From the NCBI GenBank assembly GCA_012295275.1, contig CM022674.1:7171436-7235435 (forward strand): a stretch of DNA of 64,000 nt. The letters are read 5' to 3'. Below the pieces are notes generated by a model. That model was not told the origin of the DNA. It saw nothing but the letters and a program-made list of their open reading frames with translations, and searched no databases. Positions 39,567-52,048 of this stretch are shown one piece after another. Numbering within the stretch: position 1 is the first letter of the stretch; each line of letters starts with the position of its first letter. Source of the DNA: Chrysomallon squamiferum (lineage: Eukaryota > Mollusca > Gastropoda > Neomphalida > Peltospiridae). The position numbers and the translations under genes were made by a program.

Positions 39567-40106
39567 TTACACAGAGAAAAACCTCTGGTACTGAATGCAT
39601 GTACAATTGTAAAAGAAACAAAATTCAATTAATTAAAAATTGCCAGAAAATTTAAAAACAAATAATTTTCAGAATATTGATAACATAGAAAAAGAAATAA
39701 TAAATTCTGATATTAAAAAACTCGATTCTGTCAAATAACACAAGAAACTATTTTATTTACTGATTTTTTTTTTATTATGACAACAGTAGCAAAGTAGACA
39801 GTAAAGAATAAATAAATAATTAAACAAATAAAGAACCACTTTGAAACTTTAAAACGATCGAAGCCTCAGTGAGTACATCTCACCTAAGGGACCTAACACT
39901 AATATATGTTCGTGAACACATATCACTAAAGGGAGATCAGTCTAATCGATCGAATTTTTTCTTTGCTTAGTGAGTACATCTCACGTAAGGGACATAACTC
40001 TAATCGACCGGATTTTTACTTTGCTTACTGATTACATCTCAAGTAAGGGACCTAACTCTAATCGATATAATTTTTTCTTTGATTAGCATATATATATACA
40101 CAGACA

Positions 40107-40153
<47 letters not shown>

Positions 40154-40546
40154 ACACAGAGAAAACATCTGGTACTCAATGGATGTACGATAGTAAAAGA
40201 AATAAAATTCAATTAATTAAAAATTGCCAGAAAATTAATAAAAACAAATAAGTTTCAGAATATTCATAAATACAAAAACAAATAATAAATTCTGATATAA
40301 AAAACCGCTTTTATCAAGTGACACAATAAATTATTTTATTTACTGATTTTTTTATTCTAACAACAATAAGCAAAGTAGACAGTAGACAGGATAGAATAAA
40401 TAAATAAGTAAACAAATAAAGAACAACTTTAAAACTTTAAAACGATCGAAGACTCAGTGAGTACATCTCACCTAAGGGACCTAACTCTAATCGATATGAT
40501 TTTTTCTTTTAAAGGGATAGTCTATATATATATATATATATACACA

Positions 40547-40595
<49 letters not shown>

Positions 40596-41142
40596 TTACA
40601 CAGAGAAAAACCTCTGGTACTGAATGCATGTACAATTGTAAAAGAAACAAAATTCAATTAATTAAAAATTGCCAGAAAATTTAAAAACAAATAATTTTCA
40701 GAATATTGATAACATAGAAAAAGAAATAATAAATTCTGATATTAAAAAACTCGATTCTGTCAAATAACACAAGAACCTATTTTATTTACTGATTTTTTTT
40801 TATTATGACAACAGTAGCAAAGTAGACAGTAAAGAATAAATAAATAATTAAACAAATAAAGAACCACTTTGAAACTTTAAAACGATCGAAGCCTCAGTGA
40901 GTACATCTCACCTAAGGGACCTAACACTAATATATGTTCGTGAACACATATCACTAAAGGGAGATCAGTCTAATCGATCGAATTTTTTCTTTGCTTAGTG
41001 AGTACATCTCACGTAAGGGACATAACTCTAATCGACCGGATTTTTACTTTGCTTACTGATTACATCTCAAGTAAGGGACCTAACTCTAATCGATATAATT
41101 TTTTCTTTGATTAGCATATATATATATACACACAGACAGACA

Positions 41143-41187
<45 letters not shown>

Positions 41188-41572
41188 ACACAGAGAAAAC
41201 ATCTGGTACTCAATGGATGTACGATAGTAAAAGAAATAAAATTCAATTAATTAAAAATTGCCAGAAAATTTAAAAACAAATAAGTTTCAGAATATTCATA
41301 AATACAAAAACAAATAATAAATTCTGATATAAAAAACCGCTTTTATCAAGTGACACAATAAATTATTTTATTTACTGATTTTTTTATTCTAACAACAATA
41401 AGCAAAGTAGACAGGATAGAATAAATAAATAAGTAAACAAATAAAGAACAACTTTAAAACTTTAAAACGATCGAAGACTCAGTGAGTACATCTCACCTAA
41501 GGGACCTAACTCTAATCGATATGATTTTTTCTTTGCTTAGTATATATATATATATATATATATAGACAGACA

Positions 41573-41635
<63 letters not shown>

Positions 41636-42167
41636 AAAAACCTCTGGTACTGAATGCATGTACAATTGTAAAAGAAACAAAATTCAATTAATTAAAAATT
41701 GCCAGAAAATTTAAAAACAAATAATTTTCAGAATATTGATAACATAGAAAAAGAAATAATAAATTCTGATATTAAAAAACTCGATTCTGTCAAATAACAC
41801 AAGAAACTATTTTATTTACTGATTTTTTTTTTATTATGACAACAGTAGCAAAGTAGACAGTAAAGAATAAATAAATAATTAAACAAATAAAGAACCACTT
41901 TGAAACTTTAAAACGATCGAAGCCTCAGTGAGTACATCTCACCTAAGGGACCTAACACTAATATATGTTCGTGAACACATATCACTAAAGGGAGATCAGT
42001 CTAATCGATCGAATTTTTTCTTTGCTTAGTGAGTACATCTCACGTAAGGGACATAACTCTAATCGACCGGATTTTTACTTTGCTTACTGATTACATCTCA
42101 AGTAAGGGACCTAACTCTAATCGATATAATTTTTTTCTTTGATTATATATATATATATACACAGACA

Positions 42168-42212
<45 letters not shown>

Positions 42213-42597
42213 ACACAGAGAAAACATCTGGTACTCAATGGATGTACGATAGTAAAAGAAATAAAATTCAATTAATTAAAAATTGCCAGAAAATTTAAAA
42301 ACAAATAAGTTTCAGAATATTCATAAATACAAAAACAAATAATAAATTCTGATATAAAAAACCGCTTTTATCAAGTGACACAATAAATTATTTTATTTAC
42401 TGATTTTTTTATTCTAACAACAATAAGCAAAGTAGACAGGATAGAATAAATAAATAAGTAAACAAATAAAGAACAACTTTAAAACTTTAAAACGATCGAA
42501 GACTCAGTGAGTACATCTCACCTAAGGGACCTAACTCTAATCGATATGATTTTTTCTTTGCTTAGTATATATATATATATATACAGACAGACAGACA

Positions 42598-42640
<43 letters not shown>

Positions 42641-43183
42641 TTACACAGAGAAAAACCTCTGGTACTGAATGCATGTACAATTGTAAAAGAAACAAAATTC
42701 AATTAATTAAAAATTGCCAGAAAATTTAAAAACAAATAATTTTCAGAATATTGATAACATAGAAAAAGAAATAATAAATTCTGATATTAAAAAACTCGAT
42801 TCTGTCAAATAACACAAGAAACTATTTTATTTACTGATTTTTTTTTTTATTATGACAACAGTAGCAAAGTAGACAGTAAAGAATAAATAAATAATTAAAC
42901 AAATAAAGAACCACTTTGAAACTTTAAAACGATCGAAGCCTCAGTGAGTACATCTCACCTAAGGGACCTAACACTAATATATGTTCGTGAACACATATCA
43001 CTAAAGGGAGATCAGTCTAATCGATCGAATTTTTTCTTTGCTTAGTGAGTACATCTCACGTAAGGGACATAACTCTAATCGACCGAATTTTTACTTTGCT
43101 TACTGATTACATCACAAGTAAGGGACCTAACTCTAATCGATATAATTTTTTCTTTGATTAATATATATATATATACACAGACA

Positions 43184-43234
<51 letters not shown>

Positions 43235-43621
43235 ACACAGAGAAAACATCTGGTACTCAATGGATGTACGATAGTAAAAGAAATAAAATTCAATTAATTA
43301 AAAATTGCCAGAAAATTTAAAAACAAATAAGTTTCAGAATATTCATAAATACAAAAACAAATAATAAATTCTGATATAAAAAACCGCTTTTATCAAGTGA
43401 CACAATAAATTATTTTATTTACTGATTTTTTTATTCTAACAACAATAAGCAAAGTAGACAGGATAGAATAAATAAATAAGTAAACAAATAAAGAACAACT
43501 TTAAAACTTTAAAACGATCGAAGACTCAGTGAGTACATCTCACCTAAGGGACCTAACTCTAATCGATATGATTTTTTCTTTGCTTAGTATATATATATAT
43601 ATATATACAGACAGACAGACA

Positions 43622-43670
<49 letters not shown>

Positions 43671-44218
43671 TTACACAGAGAAAAACCTCTGGTACTGAAT
43701 GCATGTACAATTGTAAAAGAAACAAAATTCAATTAATTAAAAATTGCCAGAAAATTTAAAAACAAATAATTTTCAGAATATTGATAACATAGAAAAAGAA
43801 ATAATAAATTCTGATATTAAAAAACTCGATTCTGTCAAATAACACAAGAAACTATTTTATTTACTGATTTTTTTTTTATTATGACAACAGTAGCAAAGTA
43901 GACAGTAAAGAATAAATAAATAATTAAACAAATAAAGAACCACTTTGAAACTTTAAAACGATCGAAGCCTCAGTGAGTACATCTCACCTAAGGGACCTAA
44001 CACTAATATATGTTCGTGAACACATATCACTAAAGGGAGATCAGTCTAATCGATCGAATTTTTTCTTTGCTTAGTGAGTACATCTCACGTAAGGGACATA
44101 ACTCTAATCGACCGGATTTTTACTTTGCTTACTGATTACATCTCAAGTAAGGGACCTAACTCTAATCGATATAATTTTTTCTTTGATTAGTATATATATA
44201 TATACAGACAGACAGACA

Positions 44219-44259
<41 letters not shown>

Positions 44260-44639
44260 ACACAGAGAAAACATCTGGTACTCAATGGATGTACGATAGT
44301 AAAAGAAATAAAATTCAATTAATTAAAAATTGCCAGAAAATTTAAAAACAAATAAGTTTCAGAATATTCATAAATACAAAAACAAATAATAAATTCTGAT
44401 ATAAAAAACCGCTTTTATCAAGTGACACAATAAATTATTTTATTTACTGATTTTTTTATTCTAACAACAATAAGCAAAGTAGACAGGATAGAATAAATAA
44501 ATAAGTAAACAAATAAAGAACAACTTTAAAACTTTAAAACGATCGAAGACTCAGTGAGTACATCTCACCTAAGGGACCTAACTCTAATCGATATGATTTT
44601 TTCTTTGCTTAGTATATATATATATACACAGACAGACAG

Positions 44640-44691
<52 letters not shown>

Positions 44692-45237
44692 TTACACAGA
44701 GAAAAACCTCTGGTACTGAATGCATGTACAATTGTAAAAGAAACAAAATTCAATTAATTAAAAATTGCCAGAAAATTTAAAAACAAATAATTTTCAGAAT
44801 ATTGATAACATAGAAAAAGAAATAATAAATTCTGATATTAAAAAACTCGATTCTGTCAAATAACACAAGAAACTATTTTATTTACTGATTTTTTTTTTAT
44901 TATGACAACAGTAGCAAAGTAGACAGTAAAGAATAAATAAATAATTAAACAAATAAAGAACCACTTTGAAACTTTAAAACGATCGAAGCCTCAGTGAGTA
45001 CATCTCACCTAAGGGACCTAACACTAATATATGTTCGTGAACACATATCACTAAAGGGAGATCAGTCTAATCGATCGAATTTTTTCTTTGCTTAGTGAGT
45101 ACATCTCACGTAAGGGACATAACTCTAATCGACCGGATTTTTACTTTGCTTACTGATTACATCTCAAGTAAGGGACCTAACTCTAATCGATATAATTTTT
45201 TCTTTGATTAGCATATATATATATACACAGACAGACA

Positions 45238-45284
<47 letters not shown>

Positions 45285-45680
45285 ACACAGAGAAAACATC
45301 TGGTACTCAATGGATGTACGATAGTAAAAGAAATAAAATTCAATTAATTAAAAATTGCCAGAAAATTTAAAAACAAATAAGTTTCAGAATATTCATAAAT
45401 ACAAAAACAAATAATAAATTCTGATATAAAAAACCGCTTTTATCAAGTGACACAATAAATTATTTTATTTACTGATTTTTTTTTTATTCTAACAACAATA
45501 AGCAAAGTAGACAGGATAGAATAAATAAATAAGTAAGTAAACAAATAAAGAACAACTTTAAAACTTTAAAACGATCGAAGACTCAGTGAGTACATCTCAC
45601 CTAAGGGACCTAACTCTAATCGATATGATTTTTTCTTTGCTTAGTATATATATATATATATATATATACACAGACAGACA

Positions 45681-45731
<51 letters not shown>

Positions 45732-46270
45732 AAAAACCTCTGGTACTGAATGCATGTACAATTGTAAAAGAAACAAAATTCAATTAATTAAAAATTGCCA
45801 GAAAATTTAAAAACAAATAATTTTCAGAATATTGATAACATAGAAAAAGAAATAATAAATTCTGATATTAAAAAACTCGATTCTGTCAAATAACACAAGA
45901 AACTATTTTATTTACTGATTTTTTTTTTATTATGACAACAGTAAGCAAAGTAGACAGTAAAGAATAAATAAATAATTAAACAAATAAAGAACCACTTTGA
46001 AACTTTAAAACGATCGAAGCCTCAGTGAGTACATCTCACCTAAGGGACCTAACACTAATATATGTTCGTGAACACATATCACTAAAGGGAGATCAGTCTA
46101 ATCGATCGAATTTTTTCTTTGCTTAGTGAGTACATCTCACGTAAGGGACATAACTCTAATCGACCGGATTTTTACTTTGCTTACTGATTACATCTCAAGT
46201 AAGGGACCTAACTCTAATCGATATAATTTTTTCTTTGATTAGCATATATATATATACAGACAGACAGACA

Positions 46271-46309
<39 letters not shown>

Positions 46310-46839
46310 ACACAGAGAAAACATCTGGTACTCAATGGATGTACGATAGTAAAAGAAATAAAATTCAATTAATTAAAAATTGCCAGAAAATTTAAAAACA
46401 AATAAGTTTCAGAATATTCATAAATACAAAAACAAATAATAAATTCTGATATAAAAAACCGCTTTTATCAAGTGACACAATAAATTATTTTATTTACTGA
46501 TTTTTTTATTCTAACAACAATAAGCAAAGTAGACAGGATAGAATAAATAAATAAGTAAACAAATAAAGAACAACTTTAAAACTTTAAAACGATCGAAGCC
46601 TCAGTGAGAACATCTCACCTAAGGGACCTAACACTAATATATGTTCGTGAACACATATCACTAAAGGGAGATCAGTCTAATCGATCGAATTTTTTCTTTG
46701 CTTAGTGAGTACATCTCACGTAAGGGACATAACTCTAATCGACCGGATTTTTACTTTGGTTACTGATTACATCTCAAGTAAGGGACCTAACTCTAATCGA
46801 TATGCTTTTTTTTTTCCTTAGTATATATATATATACACA

Positions 46840-46886
<47 letters not shown>

Positions 46887-47309
46887 TTACACAGAGAAAA
46901 ACCTCTGGTACTGAATGCATGTACAATTGTAAAAGAAACAAAATTCAATTAATTAAAAATTGCCAGAAAATTTAAAAACAAATAATTTTCAGAATATTGA
47001 TAACATAGAAAAAGAAATAATAAATTCTGATATTAAAAAACTCGATTCTGTCAAATAACACAAGAAACTATTTTATTTACTGATTTTTTTTTTTTTTTTA
47101 TTATGACAACAGTAGCAAAGTAGACAGTAAAGAATAAATAAATAATTAAACAAATAAAGAACCACTTTGAAACTTTAAAACGATCGAAGCCTCAGTGAGT
47201 ACATCTCACCTAAGGGACCTAACACTAATATATGTTCGTGAACACATATCACTAAAGGGAGATCAGTCTAATCGATCGAATTTTTTCTTTGCTTAGTGAT
47301 TACATCTCA

Positions 47310-47311
<2 letters not shown>
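34660..47311 (+). repeat. Satellite array: about eleven 1.03-kb dimeric repeats with internal compound microsatellites
   Basis: Each period contains two related halves. Half B starts GATCGAAGCCTCAGTGAG (34719, 35729, 36789 and onward to about 46018) and carries three tandem 60-95-bp subunits of the form GTGAGTACATCTCAC, AAGGGAC, TAACTCTAATCGA, TTTTTTCTTTGCTTA. Half A starts GATCGAAGACTCAGTGAG (35287, 36330, 37374, 38408, 39433, 40450, 41476, 42500, 43522, 44547, 45578) and carries one subunit. Each half then has (TA)n, (CAGA)n and (CA)n, and a conserved AT-rich body with CAATTAATTAAAAATTGCCA. Periods run from about 1016 to 1045 bp, differing mainly in microsatellite length. The last forward units are irregular: at 46597 a B-type start follows an A-type predecessor. 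All open frames here are repeat translations. Confidence 0.97.
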
Positions 47312-47365
<54 letters not shown>

Positions 47366-47743
47366 CTGTCTGTCTGTGTATATATATATACTAAGCAAAG
47401 AAAAAACCATATTGATTAGAGTTAGGTCCCTTAGGTGAGATGTACTCACTGAGTCTTCGATCGTTTTAAAGTTTTAAAGTTGTTCTTTATTTGTTTACTT
47501 ATTTATTTATTCTATCCTGTCTACTTTGCTTATTGTTGTTAGAATAAAAAAATCAGTAAATAAAATAATTTATTGTGTCACTTGATAAAAGCGGTTTTTT
47601 ATATCAGAATTTATTATTTGTTTTTGTATTTATGAATATTCTGAAACTTATTTGTTTTTAAATTTTCTGGCAATTTTTAATTAATTGAATTTTATTTCTT
47701 TTACTATTGTATATCCATTGAGTTCCAGAGGTTTTCTCTGTGT

Positions 47744-47777
<34 letters not shown>

Positions 47778-48300
47778 TTCTGTCTGTCTGTCTGTCTGTG
47801 TATATATATATATGCTAATCAAAGAAAAAATTATATCGATTAGAGTTAGGTCCCTTACTTGAGATGTAATCAGTAAGCAAAGTAAAAATCCGGTCGATTA
47901 GAGTTATGTCCCTTACGTGAGATGTACTCACTAAGCAAAGAAAAAATTCGATCGATTACACTCATCTCCCTTTAGTGATATGTGTTCGGGAACAATTAGA
48001 GTTAGGTCCCTTAGGTGTGATGTATTCACTAAGCCTTCTGTCGTTTTAAAGTGTAAAAGTTGTTTATTATTTTTTTACTTATTTATTTCTTCTATCCTTT
48101 CTACTTTGCTTATTGTTGTTATAATATAAAAAAAATCAGTAAATAAAATAATGTGTTGTGTCACTTGATAAAAGCTGTTTTTTGTATCAGAATTTATTAT
48201 TTCTTTTTGTATTTATTAATATTCTGAAATTTATTTCTTTTTAAATTTTCTGGCAATTTTTTGATTAATTGAATTTTGTTTCTTTTACAGTTGTATATGC
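47311..48300 (-). repeat. Inverted array dimer on the right flank
   Basis: After CATCTCAAGG the sequence becomes the reverse complement of the array: (GT)n, CTGTCTGTGTATATA, CTAAGCAAAG, TTAGAGTTAGGTCCCTTAGG, TGAGATGTACTCACTGAGTC and so on for about one full dimer. The junction lies at the start of the GT tract. The outer part (after about 47950) is more diverged. Confidence 0.93.
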
Positions 48301-48339
48301 ATTCAGTACCACATGTTTTTCACTCGCCTGGAGATGTTC

Positions 48340-48620
48340 ACATATATATTTGAAGTTTCCGCCATTGTGTGATAGATTTTCACCGATATATTTAGAATTA
48401 CAGCCTTTGTGTGAGAGATGTTGACTTATATGTTTAGAGTTACAGCCCTTGTGTGAGAAATGTTTACTGAGATATTTAGAATTACCGCCCTTGTGTGAAA
48501 GCTGTTCAACGATATATTTAGAGTTACCTCCCTTAAGTGAGATATGTTCACTGAGAGATGTTCGCGCTTGCTCATCAGCCAAAACTCGCTTCGAACGAGT
48601 TTAGAACGTATATAACCAGT
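48340..48620 (-). repeat. 45-bp minisatellite plus palindromic module, copy 1
   Basis: About five units of 45 bp share GATATATTTAGAGTTAC, GCCCTTGTGTGAGAGATGTT and a short link. The minus strand stays open across them and encodes a 15-residue repeat of the form SHKGGNSKYISEHL. The units end in GCGCTTGCTCATCAGCC and a near-palindrome at 48582-48602 (AAACTCG around TTCGAA). The core matches the subunit of the satellite array. Confidence 0.85.
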
Positions 48621-48641
48621 TATAAATAAATAAAATAATAA

Positions 48642-48798
48642 TTTCAGCAGCAAATAAAGATAGAAAAATGTTAGTCAGAGCAATGTTTATGTAAAGAAAA
48701 CCCTACGGATGAACCGACAGCAGTTCAAATTAAAAGGAATGGTTAAAATATTAATATACATATTGTATTTAACAACATTTTATTATTATTATTATTAT

Positions 48799-48843
<45 letters not shown>

Positions 48844-49043
48844 AAGTAGTAATATAATAATTTGTAATTTTAAAATTAATCTTTTAAGCTGAGGAATTTT
48901 ATTGATGATTAATTTTTTATTGTTTTTGTTGTTGTTGTTGTCGTCGTTGTTGTTGCTCTTCTTATTGATGCTGTTAATATTATCGTTTTTTATTTTCTTC
49001 TTATTATTATTATAATTGTTATTATTATTATTATTATTATTAT

Positions 49044-49075
<32 letters not shown>

Positions 49076-49090
49076 CAGTAGTAGTTATAG
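48642..49090 (+). repeat. Dispersed repeat S, right copy
   Basis: This is a direct-orientation copy of 33371-33838: CAGCAGCAAATAAAGATAG, CCCTACGGATGAACCGACAG, GGAATGGTTAAAATATTAAT, then TTA/TAG/GTT trinucleotide tracts of different length. The two copies are 15.3 kb apart and bracket the whole satellite region. Confidence 0.85.
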
Positions 49091-49184
49091 TAGCAGTAGT
49101 AGATAGATAGCAAGAGCAATAAAAAAAGTATTAATAACGTATCTAAAAATAAAAATAGGAGGGAAAATGTAAATTATATTATAC

Positions 49185-49265
49185 AGTCCGGTTATTTGAC
49201 TCGTTCTCAAACTTTCTGAAGTCGGGGCACACTTGAAGCCTTACAAAAAATTGCGGGCACACTAC
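49185..49265. mobile_element. Possible hAT-type transposon terminus
   Basis: TTCTCAAACTTTCTGAAGTC followed by GGGGCACACTT and GCGGGCACAC resembles the end of many animal hAT elements (CAG, TTCTCAAACTTT, a GCGGCACACTT-like block). A partner end and an 8-bp duplication were not found. It is probably an old fragment. Confidence 0.3.
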
Positions 49266-49469
49266 ACACAAAATTCTAAGAAATAAAATACAAAATGTAA
49301 AAAACAACAAAAAAAAATAGAGAGATAACTGAAAGAAGGATATTGCGGCTGAATCGGTTGCGGAGCAGGCTGCTGAGGTTGTCTATCCTCATTGTCTACA
49401 TCTATGTCAGATTCTTCGTCATTTCGCGTATAAACGGTCCTCGCCTGGAATCTCTACCGTTTATTTTTC

Positions 49470-49675
49470 TTCTGTGAGAGATGTTCACTGATATATTTAG
49501 AGTTACCGCCCTTGTGTGAGATGTTCACTGATATATTTAGAGATACCGCCCTTGTGTGAGAGATGTTCACTGATATATTTAGAGTTACCGCCCTTGAGTG
49601 AGATATGTTCTCTGAGGGACGTTGGCGCTTGTTCATCAGCCAAAACTCGTTTCGAACGAGTTTACAACGTGTATA
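49470..49675 (-). repeat. 45-bp minisatellite plus palindromic module, copy 2
   Basis: Three units of the same minisatellite as at 48340-48560 are followed by CGCTTGTTCATCAGCC and a perfect 21-bp palindrome at 49643-49663 (arms AAACTCGTT and AACGAGTTT around TCG), then GTATAAAA. Copy 1 has the same order, so minisatellite and palindrome travel together. Confidence 0.85.
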
Positions 49676-50117
49676 AAATCTTCTTCAGTGCGACGGGCTA
49701 TTTCTTACTGGATATCTTTCCGCTCTTAACATAACACAAATATCTACGTAGATCCTAGAATTTCGTGGGTCACACCTAAGCATGTCTCCCTTTGATGACC
49801 ATTGTGTTATTTGCATGGCTTAGTTAATTTTGTAATAGTTTTATCCTCGTTATCATCATCAAAATCACTAACACTAATAATAAATTAACCATCAATAAAA
49901 TTCATCAGCTTAGCAGAGCTTGCGTATGGTAATTATAAAAGAACAAATTAATTTTTTTGAGGGAAACTATTTTTACAGTTAATAAGTATTACTTTTATAA
50001 TATTTCTAAAGCTGTGACTGGCATACATGGGTAGATGTATGACAATATCGGCTTTCTGCTAACTGGAAAGAATAGTATGTGAAGTAATGGCAATGAATTT
50101 TTTCTTTATTACAGGTT

Positions 50118-50183
50118 CCGGACCAATTATCCGGTGTCCGGAAATCCGGAAAGACCAGAAAACCGTAATAATAATTGGTCCGG
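50118..50183. repeat. CCGG-rich inverted repeat
   Basis: CCGGACCAATTAT (50118-50130) is matched exactly in reverse complement by ATAATTGGTCCGG (50171-50183). Between them TCCGG recurs. The 40-base loop and CpG content make it stand out from the AT-rich surroundings. Confidence 0.6.
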
Positions 50184-50406
50184 TAGCTGTATTATTTTCT
50201 GACACACATACTAACTGGAAAATTAAGAAATGGTAATGACGATAATATTATTATAGGCAACTGAAACAATCCAGTTATAACCGGTTTGCGAATTCACGAT
50301 TTTTCTCATGTTTTTAGCCATGGTGAAATCCGGGTATGAATTAACACGATAATGAGGACTATATTTTTGGAACAGAATAGTTTTCTCTCTTTTTAATGTC
50401 AATAAT

Positions 50407-50459
<53 letters not shown>

Positions 50460-50991
50460 CAACAACATATTTTTAAAATTAATTAATATTTATTATTTAT
50501 TTTTTTATTTATTTTTAAAAAGCTATTAATTAACAAGCAAGCAACAAGTAGAATCCAAAAATAAGTTACTAAGGATATTTCAAGTCTAAGCTACGTCCAT
50601 ACATAGTATACTAACAGCAAGAAGGTGCATACATATACACATAATGAAAATGCACGCAATTGCACATATACGCGAACATGCAAACACGTACTATATATAT
50701 ATAAAGTTAGTCTGAACTGAGTTTGAAATAAGTCGTTTTTTATAACATTCTCTGTATTTAGCATTTTTTAAAACTTTAATCATTTAATAACGTAGAAAGT
50801 GATAAATAAAAATCTTAAAAACCTTACGTATCTAAAAACATTTTCATTATGCAGCACTTACCAAAACAAAATAAAAATAAATACATTTTTATTTTTTTAA
50901 ATCGGAATTATCTGACTAAAGTCGTTACGATTTAAATATTCTTTTGTACTGCAAAAAGTTGGTAACCTTTTTGGTTCAGTGTGAACATGTC

Positions 50992-51189
50992 TTAAAGCAT
51001 GTAGAAACTATTGTATTCGGCGAGTACGTATTTAATACGGACCGTTTCGTTGAGGCAGGTCACATTAATAATAATGTATTGACCTTCCTGCGGCAAATCG
51101 CCGGTAGCAAATTTAACATTAACAAAAGGTTGACAATGACAACGGTGTAATTTATGTGTCCATTCATTACCCACGGGACACTGGTCACT
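50992..51189 (-). other. Exon-like island encoding a cysteine-containing peptide (orphan)
   Basis: On the minus strand an acceptor-like CATAACAG is followed at once by 65 codons and a stop, in composition far less AT-rich than its neighbours. The peptide has CPVGNEW, a CHCQPF block, a YIIINVTC block with an N-glycosylation sequon, and a hydrophobic end. It looks like the last exon of a secreted cysteine-rich protein, but I recognise no family. The plus strand of the same DNA also has a bracketed frame (50980-51058, after TTTTTGGTTCAG, donor GAGGCAGGTCAC), so the coding strand is not certain. Confidence 0.3.
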
Positions 51190-51825
51190 CTGTTATGATA
51201 TTTACATCTGGCTGCTTATACTAACGTAATGACAGAAATGGATGTGTCTGTGTGCAATGTGTCTGTGTGCAGTGTGTCTGTGTTTGTAATGTGTAAGTGT
51301 AATGTGTCAGTGTGTATACCTCTCCTGTTTATTTCATGCATAATCTGCAAACAGAGATTACTCTGCTCTTTATTTCATGCATAATGTGTGAACCCCACCA
51401 CAGTTCCTTGCATTTCAATAATTCCCTGAATATATTTATATATAGGTAGGTAGATGTACATATGCACAGATACATATATACACGTATATATACTTACATA
51501 TCCTCATGCACTCGCACATGCACAGAAAAAGAAACAAAAATCACACATTTACACACACACATACATATTCAAAAATGTACACAATTACATAAACACAAAT
51601 ACTGACAAACAGACAAATACATATCTCATTTTTTAAGATGTTGGTTTTTTATAATATTACTAGCCAAACATAATATACTGCTCTTTTCTTCTTTTTCTTC
51701 TTTTTTCACAAAATTTATCAACGAACGAACAACTGAATAAATAAATGACATATCAAAACATTATTTTTCAAAAATTCTAATTTTTAAACTTGATAAGCAC
51801 GAACTATTTTTTTGTCCCTTTCCAG

Positions 51826-51897
51826 CTCGACTTAACGAAGTGTGATTGCGCTGTGTACGAGTATAAATACGCTTCCACCAAACCTTCAGATTACAAT
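51826..51897 (+). other. Exon-like island, 24 codons between strong splice sites (orphan)
   Basis: TTTGTCCCTTTCCAG precedes and GTACGTAA follows 72 bases that are open in only one frame. They read LDLTKCDCAVYE onward with a CxC pair. Splice signals are better than in several proven exons here. It does not join in phase with the plus-strand island at 50980-51058. It may be an unannotated exon or an alternative 5' exon for SLC12A9. Confidence 0.3.
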
Positions 51898-52048
51898 GTA
51901 CGTAATTAGATTTGTAAAGAGAAATAAGAAATGACTAGATGAGGCGGAAAGTATCTCACTAAGTAGTAAAATAATTATCTGTCTCCGGAAATCAATAACC
52001 ATTTGTTACTTACATGTTATATTACAAAGCCTGATGTAATTAAAAAAA

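Noticed and set aside
34660-47311. Repeated open frames starting STSHLRDLTLIDMIF with poly-HT, and antisense VCVCV frames
   Set aside because: They are translations of the satellite and its CA microsatellites; they recur once per unit and vary with tract length.
34660-47311. Possible CRISPR array (regular repeats)
   Set aside because: Units are about 0.5-1 kb without unique spacers, and the genome is eukaryotic.
48769-49119. 116-aa Asn/Thr/Leu/Ile-rich minus-strand frame
   Set aside because: Translation of TTA/TAG trinucleotide runs in repeat S.
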